Source of the DNA: Halanaerobium saccharolyticum
GTDB lineage: Bacteria; Bacillota; Halanaerobiia; Halanaerobiales; Halanaerobiaceae
Assembly: GCF_004362045.1 (NCBI RefSeq)
Contig: NZ_SNWX01000004.1
Coordinates: 42,148 to 105,297, forward strand
Length of the DNA stretch: 63,150 bases
Reading direction: 5' to 3'
The notes under the pieces were generated by a model. That model made no database searches and was not told the origin of the DNA. It saw only the letters and a list, made by a program, of their open reading frames with translations. The stretch's first letter is position 1, and every line of letters begins with the position of its first letter. Of the stretch, positions 37,860-44,557 are shown in pieces. The position numbers and the translations under genes were made by a program.

Positions 37860-37898
37860 ACTTCTACTGGAAATTATAACTCTGGTGGGAGTTTTTTT
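37860..37898 (+). terminator. Terminator of SIR2 operon
   Basis: ACTTCTAC pairs (with G-T pairs) with GTGGGAGT and runs into seven Ts. Its 3' arm CTGGTGGGAGTTTTTT is shared with other terminators here. Confidence 0.75.
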
Positions 37899-37913
37899 AT
37901 ATGCAAAAATAAA

Positions 37914-37965
37914 AATGTATTAATTAATACATTTAATTGACAGTAATGTATTATTAGTGTATCAT
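37914..37965 (+). promoter_or_regulatory. Palindromic operator and promoter of MqsA/Panacea gene
   Basis: A perfect 20-bp palindrome with arms AATGTATTAA/TTAATACATT (37914-37933) sits right before TTGACA (37937-37942), 17-base spacer, TATCAT (37960-37965). A further half-site AATGTATTA lies in the spacer at 37945-37953. Autoregulation by the zinc-finger HTH protein downstream is likely. Confidence 0.7.
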
Positions 37966-38002
37966 TAAAGTATAATAATTGATCATAAGAAAGGATGATC
38001 AT

Positions 38003-39010
38003 ATGTCAGATTATCAACCGCAGAAAACTTTTTGTCCTGAGTGCCGAAAGGAAGTTGAGTATCAAATTGAAGATTCAGTAGAAAAAAAAGAAGTACGCGG
38101 TCTGGAGTTTGAATATACCGCTGAAAGAGCTTATTGTAATGAGTGTGGAGCTGAAATTTTTATTCCTGAACTTCATGACCAGAATCTGCAGAAGATAGAT
38201 AATGCTTATAGAGAAAAAGCAGGTATTATTAAAGTTCCTGAAATTAAAGAGATAGTAGAACAGTATAATACAGGTAAAAGACCATTATCATTACTTTTAG
38301 GTTGGGGAGAGACTACATTAACCCGATATTTGGATGGGGATATACCTTCCAAAAGTTATTCTGAGACTTTAAAAAAAGTAAAAGATGATTATGGTTATAT
38401 GAGACAGTTAGCAGAAGAAAATAAAGATAAGGTTTCAGATAAAGCTTTTAAGGGTCTAATAGAAGCTATAAAAGATTTGCAGAATAATGAGCTGAAGACA
38501 GAAAAAAAGATCGATAGTGTAATTAAATATCTACTTAAAGAATTAGGTGAAGTAACACCTTTAGCACTGCAGAAGTTACTTTATTATAGTCAGGGGTTTT
38601 ATAAAACATTTTATGATGAGTTTTTATTTGATAATGATTGTGAAGCCTGGGTACATGGCCCGGTTTATAAAGAAATTTATTTTAAATATAGAGATTATGG
38701 CTATAACCCTATAGAAGATAAAAGCATTAAATTTGAAAATATTAATCTAACAGAAGCAGAAGAAGAACTTTTAGATAGTGTTATTGATAATTTTGGCTGT
38801 TATAGTGCTAAAACACTTGAAAAAATGACCCACTCTGAAAGACCATGGAGATTAACCAGAAAGAATTTAAAGCCGGAAGAAAAAAGTAATGAGATAATAA
38901 GAAAAAATCTTATAGAAGATTATTTTAGGGATGTTAATAATAAGTATCAGATGTTGAATGTGGAAGACATAAATGATTATAGTGAAGAATTATTTGTTAA
39001 AATAAAATAG
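38003..39010 (+). CDS. MqsA-type zinc-finger HTH fused to Panacea (SocA) domain
   Basis: 335 residues from ATG 38003. The N-terminus is a YgiT/MqsA zinc finger (CPEC at residues 11-14, CNEC at 45-48), then an XRE-like helix-turn-helix (LSLLLGWGETTLTRYLDG near 92-110), then a Panacea/SocA domain with LALQKLLYYSQGFYKTF and AWVHGPVYKEIY. Panacea is an antitoxin domain that neutralises different toxins. The strong palindrome upstream fits autoregulation. The only close partner is the DUF6765-like gene 50 bases downstream. Confidence 0.8.
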   Translation: MSDYQPQKTFCPECRKEVEYQIEDSVEKKEVRGLEFEYTAERAYCNECGAEIFIPELHDQNLQKIDNAYREKAGIIKVPEIKEIVEQYNTGKRPLSLLLGWGETTLTRYLDGDIPSKSYSETLKKVKDDYGYMRQLAEENKDKVSDKAFKGLIEAIKDLQNNELKTEKKIDSVIKYLLKELGEVTPLALQKLLYYSQGFYKTFYDEFLFDNDCEAWVHGPVYKEIYFKYRDYGYNPIEDKSIKFENINLTEAEEELLDSVIDNFGCYSAKTLEKMTHSERPWRLTRKNLKPEEKSNEIIRKNLIEDYFRDVNNKYQMLNVEDINDYSEELFVKIK

Positions 39011-39060
39011 TCAGGATAATTAATTTATTTTGAGAAATTTTAAAAAGGGTGTGAGCTAAA

Positions 39061-40137
39061 GTGCAGAAGGATTTTCATTACGCGGCAATTTATGTTTTAT
39101 CTCGTTTGGCTGGTATGAAGAGTGAATATGCAGAAAAAGTAGCTTATTCTTCTCAACAGGTTGATGACGCTGTCTATGATCATGCTTTAAAGTTTGAGGA
39201 TGGGGATATTTTTCATCAAACTCAAACTGCTCATAAGGAACTGAGTTTTATTAAAAGTTCAGATGTTAATGAATCTTTTAATGTTTGGATCCCTTTTCAC
39301 TTTCTTCCGGCAGCTGAAAGTGATGATGTTCGATTAATGACAAAGCCGGAATCTACAACTGTTAATCTTTTGAAAGAGGATATTATGAAATCAGGTAATA
39401 AAAATAATATTTTATATAGATTAGGAATTTTTCTCCATCTTTACGCTGACACTTACAGTCATCAGGACTTTAAAGGTTTTTATGATAGATATAATTTGGT
39501 AGAATTATTAGATGGGGTTGAACATCTTTCAATAAAAGATAAATTTAAAAAATTAGCAACAGAAATAATTCCTGGTGTTTTACCTATAGGTCATGCCCTT
39601 TCAATAAAAAATCCTGATATTCCCTATGCCAGTTGGAAATATAGCAGAAACTCGCAGATGGTGGAAGTTAATAACCTGGAAAAGCGTTTTCTTCCTGCTG
39701 CTAAAAATATTTTTATTTTCTTAAGAAAATTCTTATTGGAAAATGATGAATTTGGTTCGGTAGTTGAGGATGAAAATTTAGAGTTTCGTTTATCAGAGAT
39801 TAAAGAAACTTTAAAATTTAGAGGAACATTGGAAGAAAGATATAAGAACTGGTTAAGTAAAATTCATAATAATTATTTTAAATTTGAGGATTTTGATAGT
39901 ATCGATGAAAATTTGAATTATAATGACCGTGAGTGGTTTAAAGAGGCTGTAGAAGTAAAAAAATGTCCAAAAATATCTATAGAAGGATTAAAGCAAAGAG
40001 CGTATAATTATAATAAATTTTATAAAAAAGATAATTTTGATAATGCTGACTGGACTTTATACATGAAAGCAGCTGCAGAGCATAAGTATAAAGTGATACA
40101 TGAGATTTTACCGCAGGCTGGGTTAAATGTAGGATAA
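39061..40137 (+). CDS. DUF6765-like histidine-rich protein, paralog 2
   Basis: 358 residues, starting GTG 39061. It is homologous to the protein at 29879-30889: DFHYAAIYVLSRLAG, KVAYSSQQVDD, FHFLPAAESDD, HLYADTYSHQDF, IGHALSIKNPDIP. The central loop between the histidine motif and IGHA is longer here. As the gene right after the Panacea antitoxin, it could be the toxin partner, but no known toxin motif is visible. Confidence 0.6.
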   Translation: MQKDFHYAAIYVLSRLAGMKSEYAEKVAYSSQQVDDAVYDHALKFEDGDIFHQTQTAHKELSFIKSSDVNESFNVWIPFHFLPAAESDDVRLMTKPESTTVNLLKEDIMKSGNKNNILYRLGIFLHLYADTYSHQDFKGFYDRYNLVELLDGVEHLSIKDKFKKLATEIIPGVLPIGHALSIKNPDIPYASWKYSRNSQMVEVNNLEKRFLPAAKNIFIFLRKFLLENDEFGSVVEDENLEFRLSEIKETLKFRGTLEERYKNWLSKIHNNYFKFEDFDSIDENLNYNDREWFKEAVEVKKCPKISIEGLKQRAYNYNKFYKKDNFDNADWTLYMKAAAEHKYKVIHEILPQAGLNVG

Positions 40138-40194
40138 CCTCTGCTGTAACTAGATTATTGTAATAGTCAAATAGTATTTTATATGTTAGCAATT

Positions 40195-40230
40195 ACTCTC
40201 GCTGGATTTTAAGTTTCTGGCGGGAGTTTA
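40195..40230 (+). terminator. Terminator after DUF6765 paralog 2
   Basis: ACTCTCGC (40195-40202) pairs with GCGGGAGT (40220-40227). Member of the recurring hairpin family. Confidence 0.65.
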
Positions 40231-40291
40231 TGTATAGAGTAATTTGATATTTAGACTCCATTAGAATATAATATTTAACTTTATTTCCAAA

Positions 40292-40321
40292 TTATTCTAT
40301 GATATACTTTAAGTAGAATAA
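40292..40321 (+). promoter_or_regulatory. Promoter/operator of darT
   Basis: TTATTCTA (40292-40299) and TAGAATAA (40314-40321) form an inverted repeat that encloses the -10 box TATACT (40303-40308). The same sequence, with the same 14-base centre, recurs at 58598-58627 before an Rpn-family pseudogene. Confidence 0.65.
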
Positions 40322-40342
40322 AAATTATAAGGAGATGGGGTT

Positions 40343-41068
40343 ATGTATAAAGATGATTATAAAAAATTAAAGGCTTTTATTAATCAACTTAAGGTTAAAT
40401 ATAACTTTAAAGGCTTATATCATTTTACTGATTTCAAAAATTTAAATAGCATTATTGAAACAGGTTGTTTAAAAAGTAGGGCTGAATGTCAAAATAGTGA
40501 GATTGATTTTTTAGATGCAGCCAATGAGGATGTTATTGAACATACTAAAAGAGATATAAAAAAATGTGTAAGGTTTTATTATAAAGAAAAAACCCCAACT
40601 TTATATAAAAATGAAGGAATTAAAGTGGATAATGTGAAACCGCATATTCCCCTGCCAGTCTATTTATTATTTGATTATGAGTTAATATTATTAGAAAACA
40701 CAGTATTTGCGAGTTGTAATGCAGCATCCGCTTATGTCAATTTTGGAAAAAATTTTGAGTTTTTTAAGACAATGGACTGGGATAAAATTTTTCATCGAGG
40801 ATCATTGCATATCGAAGATACCCCATTAAAAAGAGAAATTATTAGTAAACGGCATGCTGAATTATTAGGACTACAGGATATTTCACTAAATTATTTAAAT
40901 AAAATATTTTTTAGAAGCAAGGCAGATTACAAAAGAGCAATTAACTTATTTGGGGAAAATGATAAATTAGAGGTTGACGCCAGCTTATTTAACTGCAATA
41001 ATAACTATATAGAAGATTATAAATTAGAAATTTATAACAGACTCAGAAAACAATTGATATTAACTTAG
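40343..41068 (+). CDS. darT: DarT-like DNA ADP-ribosyltransferase toxin
   Basis: DarT puts ADP-ribose on single-stranded DNA bases from NAD, blocking replication and protecting against phage. The NAD-binding GLYHFTDFKNLNSIIETGCLKSR-type start, VRFYYKEKTP and the catalytic-glutamate region KRHAELLGLQDI near residue 175 are visible. At 241 residues it covers the core fold. The start follows AAGGAG. Around 41050 the reading frame may be broken, because a 73-codon frame continues right after it in the -1 frame. The antitoxin darG is downstream. Confidence 0.85.
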   Translation: MYKDDYKKLKAFINQLKVKYNFKGLYHFTDFKNLNSIIETGCLKSRAECQNSEIDFLDAANEDVIEHTKRDIKKCVRFYYKEKTPTLYKNEGIKVDNVKPHIPLPVYLLFDYELILLENTVFASCNAASAYVNFGKNFEFFKTMDWDKIFHRGSLHIEDTPLKREIISKRHAELLGLQDISLNYLNKIFFRSKADYKRAINLFGENDKLEVDASLFNCNNNYIEDYKLEIYNRLRKQLILT

Positions 41069-41274
41069 AATTTAACAGAAGAAATTATAAAGATTATACT
41101 CATAGAATTATAATTAAAGATTTAGAACCTGGCAACATAGTTTATGATAAAAAGATTAATTTTACGAATGGAACTGATTTAAAACGTCATGGTAAAATCA
41201 AAAATTTACCTAATGAACAATTAAGATTTGAATATTATATGAATGACATATTAAGTGTAGAGGAGACTATTTAG
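41038..41274 (+). other. Possible -1 frame C-terminal extension of darT
   Basis: From 41038 to a TAG at 41274 the -1 frame of darT is open and encodes a protein-like stretch (THRIIIKDLEPGNIVYDKK, GTDLKRHGKIK, LRFEYYMND) with no start codon or ribosome binding site of its own until ATG 41240. It overlaps the end of darT by 31 bases around AGAAAACAATTG, so either a frameshift mutation or programmed slippage could join them. Confidence 0.5.
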
Positions 41275-41286
41275 GATGGTGAGATT

Positions 41287-41982
41287 ATGATAAATTACTA
41301 TGAAGGAACAGTGTTTAATACTCCTGCTAAAACTATAGTTAATACAGTAAATTGTGTTGGAGTAATGGGTGCAGGTATAGCCCTGGAATTTAAACTTAGA
41401 TTTCCTGAAATGTATAAAGACTATAAAGATAAATGCAATAAGAATTTAGTTCGAATAGGTAGACCCTATATTTACAGTCATAGTGATGATTTGTGGATAC
41501 TAAATTTTCCAACAAAGAAACACTGGAGAAATAAGTCAGAAATAGAATGGATTGAAGCAGGTCTTAAATATTTTAGTAAAAACCATTCTAAAGTAGAAAT
41601 GAAATCAGTTGCTTTTCCAAAATTGGGTACAAATAATGGAGGCTTAGACTGGGAAGCAGTTAAGGATCTAATGGAAAAATATTTATCTAATCTGGATCTT
41701 GATATTTATATATGTTTAAATGAGAAAAATGAAGCAGAGGGTACAGAAAAGAAAATGCTTGATCTTGTTAATAAAGCTGACCGTGAACATTTAATTAAAG
41801 AGGTTGGTATTAATGCAAAACAGGCGAAAATAATAGTGGATAAGCAACCTGTTCAGAGGTTTTGGCAGATAAATAATTTTAATGGGATAGGAAAAAAATC
41901 TTACGAAAAGTTATTTAGATACTATTATCAATTAGTTAAAGGCCAAAAAAGAGAATTAGTTCAAATGGCTTTAGAAATGTAA
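41287..41982 (+). CDS. darG: DarG-like macrodomain antitoxin
   Basis: DarG removes ADP-ribose from DNA and binds DarT. The macrodomain core is clear: IVNTVNCVGVMGAGIALEF at about residues 18-36 and KSVAFPKLGTNNGGLDW near 115. The last 75 residues form a helical domain (HLIKEVGINAKQAKIIV, NNFNGIGKKSYEKLF) that would hold the toxin. At 231 residues it is between the short and long DarG forms. Confidence 0.88.
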   Translation: MINYYEGTVFNTPAKTIVNTVNCVGVMGAGIALEFKLRFPEMYKDYKDKCNKNLVRIGRPYIYSHSDDLWILNFPTKKHWRNKSEIEWIEAGLKYFSKNHSKVEMKSVAFPKLGTNNGGLDWEAVKDLMEKYLSNLDLDIYICLNEKNEAEGTEKKMLDLVNKADREHLIKEVGINAKQAKIIVDKQPVQRFWQINNFNGIGKKSYEKLFRYYYQLVKGQKRELVQMALEM

Positions 41983-42006
41983 TTTTAATTTTTTTATAAT
42001 ATAATG

Positions 42007-42089
42007 TATGTTAGGTCACGCGTCGTGACCATAGAGACTAAGTAATGCTTAGATTCGTGTTGGAGGGCTTATTAGTCCTCCGTTTTTTG
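42007..42089 (+). ncRNA. Putative small structured RNA downstream of darG
   Basis: Following a TATAAT at 41995-42000, three hairpins are packed in 75 bases: GGTCACG/CGTGACC (42014-42030), CTAAG/CTTAG (42038-42052) and a terminator GGAGG/CCTCC (42062-42081) with six Ts. It may be a separate small RNA or only the 3' end of the darTG transcript. No known class recognised. Confidence 0.4.
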
Positions 42090-42146
42090 TTTAGATTAAT
42101 TTGATAAAAATTTATTATATAGAGTGAAACTGAGGAGATGAAATTT

Positions 42147-42326
42147 ATGCCTACTAGTTCTTTTGAAAAAGATAGGTTTATAGTGACAGATCAAGATATG
42201 ATAAGAAAAATAAATAAAGAGCTTTCTCGCGAAAAAAGTTGGGAAGAATTAAATAAAAAAAGAGATGATTTTGATAAAACTATGGAGGAATTGAAAAGAG
42301 GTAAAGAATTATTAAAACAACTATAA
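42147..42326 (+). CDS. Small antitoxin-like protein
   Basis: 59 residues from ATG 42147, 8 bases after GAGGAG; the ATG at 42138 touches that site. The sequence starts MPTSSFEKDRFIVTDQD and continues as charged helix (SWEELNKKRDDFDKTMEELK), as in antitoxins of type II pairs. No toxin lies next to it, so it may be an orphan. Family unknown. Confidence 0.45.
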   Translation: MPTSSFEKDRFIVTDQDMIRKINKELSREKSWEELNKKRDDFDKTMEELKRGKELLKQL

Positions 42327-42400
42327 TTCATTTAAATAATTTATAGAAGGCAAAAGCAACCAACCAAGCTAATTAAAAAATGAAATAAGATTAACCAATT

Positions 42401-42439
42401 ACTCTCACCTGAATAATATGATTCTGGTGGGATTTTTTT
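42401..42439 (+). terminator. Terminator before initiating transferase
   Basis: ACTCTCACC (42401-42409) pairs with the GGTGGGA at 42427-42433, then seven Ts. Same arms as the terminator after manC. Confidence 0.8.
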
Positions 42440-42504
42440 GTAATAATTAAAATTATATTCTGTAATATTTATAACATCAATAAATTGGTTTTTTTGTCGA
42501 TTGT

Positions 42505-42533
42505 TTGAAAGCCCTGCAATTATAAAGTATAAT
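42505..42533 (+). promoter_or_regulatory. Promoter of initiating sugar transferase
   Basis: TTGAAA (42505-42510), 17-base spacer, TATAAT (42528-42533). The gene now has its own promoter, apart from the capsule genes. Confidence 0.65.
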
Positions 42534-42589
42534 TAAGTTGATAAATATTTTCAGGATAATAACTATCTATTATGGCAGGAGGACTATCA

Positions 42590-43165
42590 TTGTTTTTTAA
42601 AAGATTACTTGATATTATATTTTCATTAATTTTAACAGTTTTATTAGCACCAATTTTACTTTTAATTGCTTTACTGATCAGACTGGAGTCCAAAGGAAGT
42701 CCCATATTTGCTCAAAAACGGGTCGGGCAGCACAGCAAACCCTTTACTATCTATAAGTTTAGAACAATGCGAATTGACACCCCAGATGTGCCTACAAACG
42801 AATTTAACGACAGGGATAAGTATATAACTAGGATGGGGAAGTTTCTTCGGGTGACCAGTCTTGATGAACTACCACAGCTTTTTAATATTCTAAAAGGTGA
42901 TATGAGCTTTGTCGGCCCAAGGCCACCACTTTTTTCTCAGGAGGAGCTGGTAGCTAATCGTAAAGAGCATGGAGTCGATAAATTTAAACCAGGAATTACC
43001 GGCTGGGCTCAGATTAATGGTCGGGATGATATAGATGACAAGCAGAAATTTGAATATGATCTCTATTATAAGCGAAATCATTCACTGCTGCTGGACTTTA
43101 AAATAGTGCTGATAACCTTTTTGCAGGTAATTAAACAGGAAGGATTAATTGAGAATGGTGATTAG
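42590..43165 (+). CDS. Initiating undecaprenyl-phosphate sugar-1-phosphate transferase
   Basis: A monotopic phosphoglycosyltransferase of the PglC/EpsL type that loads the first sugar phosphate on undecaprenyl phosphate. One N-terminal membrane helix (about residues 8-30), [18 protein letters not shown], the catalytic Asp-Glu in [20 protein letters not shown] and [13 protein letters not shown] are present. TTG 42590 lies 7 bases after AGGAGG (42577-42582); the ATG at 42572 precedes that site. It belongs to the capsule locus but lies 20 kb away behind the defence island. Its end touches an Rpn gene remnant. Confidence 0.92.
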   Translation: MFFKRLLDIIFSLILTVLLAPILLLIALLIRLESKGSPIFAQKRVGQHSKPFTIYKFRTMRIDTPDVPTNEFNDRDKYITRMGKFLRVTSLDELPQLFNILKGDMSFVGPRPPLFSQEELVANRKEHGVDKFKPGITGWAQINGRDDIDDKQKFEYDLYYKRNHSLLLDFKIVLITFLQVIKQEGLIENGD

Positions 43166-43370
43166 AATATTTAAGTGTGCAGAGGAGCAGGGAGAGAAAA
43201 AGGGAGAAAGAAAATTATTTAAGACATTGGTTAAAGGTAATTTTGAAGGTTTTGATGATAAAATCATGGAATTAATTGATCAGGCAGAAACAAATAAAAT
43301 AGAAGAGTTAAGTGAAAAAATTTTTAAGATTAAAGATTTAAAGGAATTAGAAGAAGAATTAAAACAGTAA
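43155..43370 (+). pseudogene. C-terminal remnant of Rpn-family nuclease gene
   Basis: 71 codons (IFKCAEEQGEKKGER, NFEGFDDKIMELIDQAE, IKDLKELEEELKQ) match the last part of the broken gene at 58651-59386, while the N-terminal nuclease domain is absent. The match starts exactly at the end of the sugar transferase, so this is a junction from rearrangement. Confidence 0.8.
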
Positions 43371-43403
43371 ATAGTTGAATATAAAAGAGTTCTGTATAAT
43401 TTT

Positions 43404-43443
43404 ACTCCTGGAGTTATTTGAATAGCTGCCAGGAGTATTTTTA
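43404..43443 (+). terminator. Terminator after Rpn remnant
   Basis: ACTCCTGG (43404-43411) pairs with CCAGGAGT (43429-43436), then Ts. The terminator after the other Rpn copy (59411) is similar, so the repeat extends through it. Confidence 0.75.
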
Positions 43444-43650
43444 TTTACTTGTCCTTTTCTTTTCATAAACAAGAATATCTCCTACCTGACAGTCAAAAAA
43501 TTCACATAGAACTTCCAGTGTCTCAGCAGAAAATCTTGTTACTTTTTGATTATAGCAATTAGATATAGTATTTTTGTCTAAACCTGTTTTGTTGCTGAGT
43601 TAGATCATTGTCCTGATATCATTTTCAGCCATCATAAGGGCAAGTTTATT
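43441..43650 (-). pseudogene. XRE/Cro-type regulator, interrupted
   Basis: On the minus strand a small Cro/YozG-like regulator can be read, with LSNKTGLDKNTISNCYNQ, ETLEVLCEFFDCQVGDILVYEKK as its helix-turn-helix and C-terminus. An in-frame TAA right before LSNKTG breaks it, and no good start is present. Confidence 0.7.
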
Positions 43651-43657
43651 TTTTCCG

Positions 43658-44005
43658 TTACTTCTCTGATTCAATAAATTTAATTAATCTTCTATAAAAA
43701 CTAATATTATTTGAATCCATTTTTTTCATTTCATTAAAAAAAGTTTTAAGTTCTTGATTATTTAAAATTTCTTTAGAAATTTTAGTTTCGCTAATTATGT
43801 AGTTATCATAATCATGAGCAAGTAAAGAGTCAATACTGCAGTCTAAAGCATCGGAAATTTTCTTTAACACCTTATAAGAAGGTTCCTGATCTTTACTTTC
43901 ATACCCCGCAATAGTTGAACGTTTAATTCCCACAATTTCCGCCAATTCTTTTTGCGTGAAGCCTTTGTTTTTCCGAGCTTTTTTTAAATTTTTACCAAAA
44001 GTCAT
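43658..44005 (-). CDS. XRE family transcriptional regulator
   Basis: 115 residues on the minus strand. The helix-turn-helix is MTFGKNLKKARKNKGFTQKE then LAEIVGIKRSTIAGYESK, followed by SYKVLKKISDALDCSIDSLL. A C-terminal helix region may be for dimerisation. I start it at 44005, where GGAGG lies at 44014-44018; a longer frame to 44071 has no site. Next to it, on the other strand, is a strong promoter for a non-coding stretch. Confidence 0.85.
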   Translation of the reverse strand: MTFGKNLKKARKNKGFTQKELAEIVGIKRSTIAGYESKDQEPSYKVLKKISDALDCSIDSLLAHDYDNYIISETKISKEILNNQELKTFFNEMKKMDSNNISFYRRLIKFIESEK

Positions 44006-44064
44006 AGAGAAATACCTCCATATTTGTCGAATAAACATAATTAATAAAAAATCATAAAAAATAC

Positions 44065-44093
44065 TTGACAATGACTTGATACACCACTATAAT
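44065..44093 (+). promoter_or_regulatory. Near-perfect sigma-A promoter with no gene behind it
   Basis: TTGACA (44065-44070), 17 bases, TATAAT (44088-44093). It is divergent from the XRE regulator gene and could be its target. The transcript would run through 44100-44441, which has no gene. Confidence 0.7.
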
Positions 44094-44099
44094 TAAATA

Positions 44100-44441
44100 G
44101 AAATGTGATATAAAGAAACAATATACTAGAATAAAAATAGACAGAACTATCCCTGGGTTCTTCTAAAAAGAAAAGGAGGGATTGAATTAATTAAATCAGG
44201 GTAACAGACTTCAGTGGGCACTGATCTGTTAAAATAATTACTTAATAATTATACCACAATGGAAGTATCATGTAAATTTGTGGAATTGATTTTTAACTTC
44301 AAAAGACAGAATATTGTTAACAGTTTATTTAGTCTTTATGCTTCCAGATGAAATTTCTTGTGAATTAAAATTCAAAAAATATCATAAGCTTCATCTGGGG
44401 CCGTGGGCCGGGAACTTTAGTTTTCCCGACCCTATTTTTTT
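44100..44441 (+). ncRNA. Putative structured transcript ending in a terminator
   Basis: The 486-base gap between the XRE gene and the sugar-binding protein holds, after the promoter: CCCTG/CAGGG (44151-44155 with 44197-44201), hairpin AACAGA-TCAGT-GGGC-ACTGA-TCTGTT (44203-44230), CCAGATGAA/TTCATCTGG (44344-44398) and a terminator GGGCCGGGAA/TTCCCGACCC (44405-44432) with seven Ts. AGGAGGG at 44174 leads only to a 2-codon frame. It is no riboswitch class I know. Confidence 0.45.
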
Positions 44442-44525
44442 ATCTTAAAAGCATAAAATAAGCATTAATTTTGATTAAAATAATACTGATTCTATATTTA
44501 AGAATGTAAATGAAGGAGAAAACAA

Positions 44526-44555
44526 TTGTTTTTAACAGACAATAGAGGAGGTTAA
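44526..44555 (+). CDS. Nine-codon leader peptide
   Basis: AAGGAG at 44513-44518 is followed 7 bases later by TTG and codons for MFLTDNRGG, with the TAA three bases before the ATG of the sugar-binding protein. The GAGGAGGT of that gene is inside this mini-frame, so translating ribosomes could couple or control it. Speculative. Confidence 0.35.
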   Translation: MFLTDNRGG

Positions 44556-44557
44556 TA

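Noticed and set aside
42014-42081. Cyclic di-GMP riboswitch because of GGTCACGC
   Set aside because: The second conserved stem and tetraloop receptor are absent; only simple hairpins remain.
22252-42589. CRISPR array or tRNA gene as integration site in the island
   Set aside because: No regularly spaced repeats and no cloverleaf-like sequence with conserved TTCRA block were found by eye at the borders.
44100-44441. Known riboswitch before the sugar importer
   Set aside because: No conserved core of common riboswitch classes is seen, and a terminator separates it from the importer gene.
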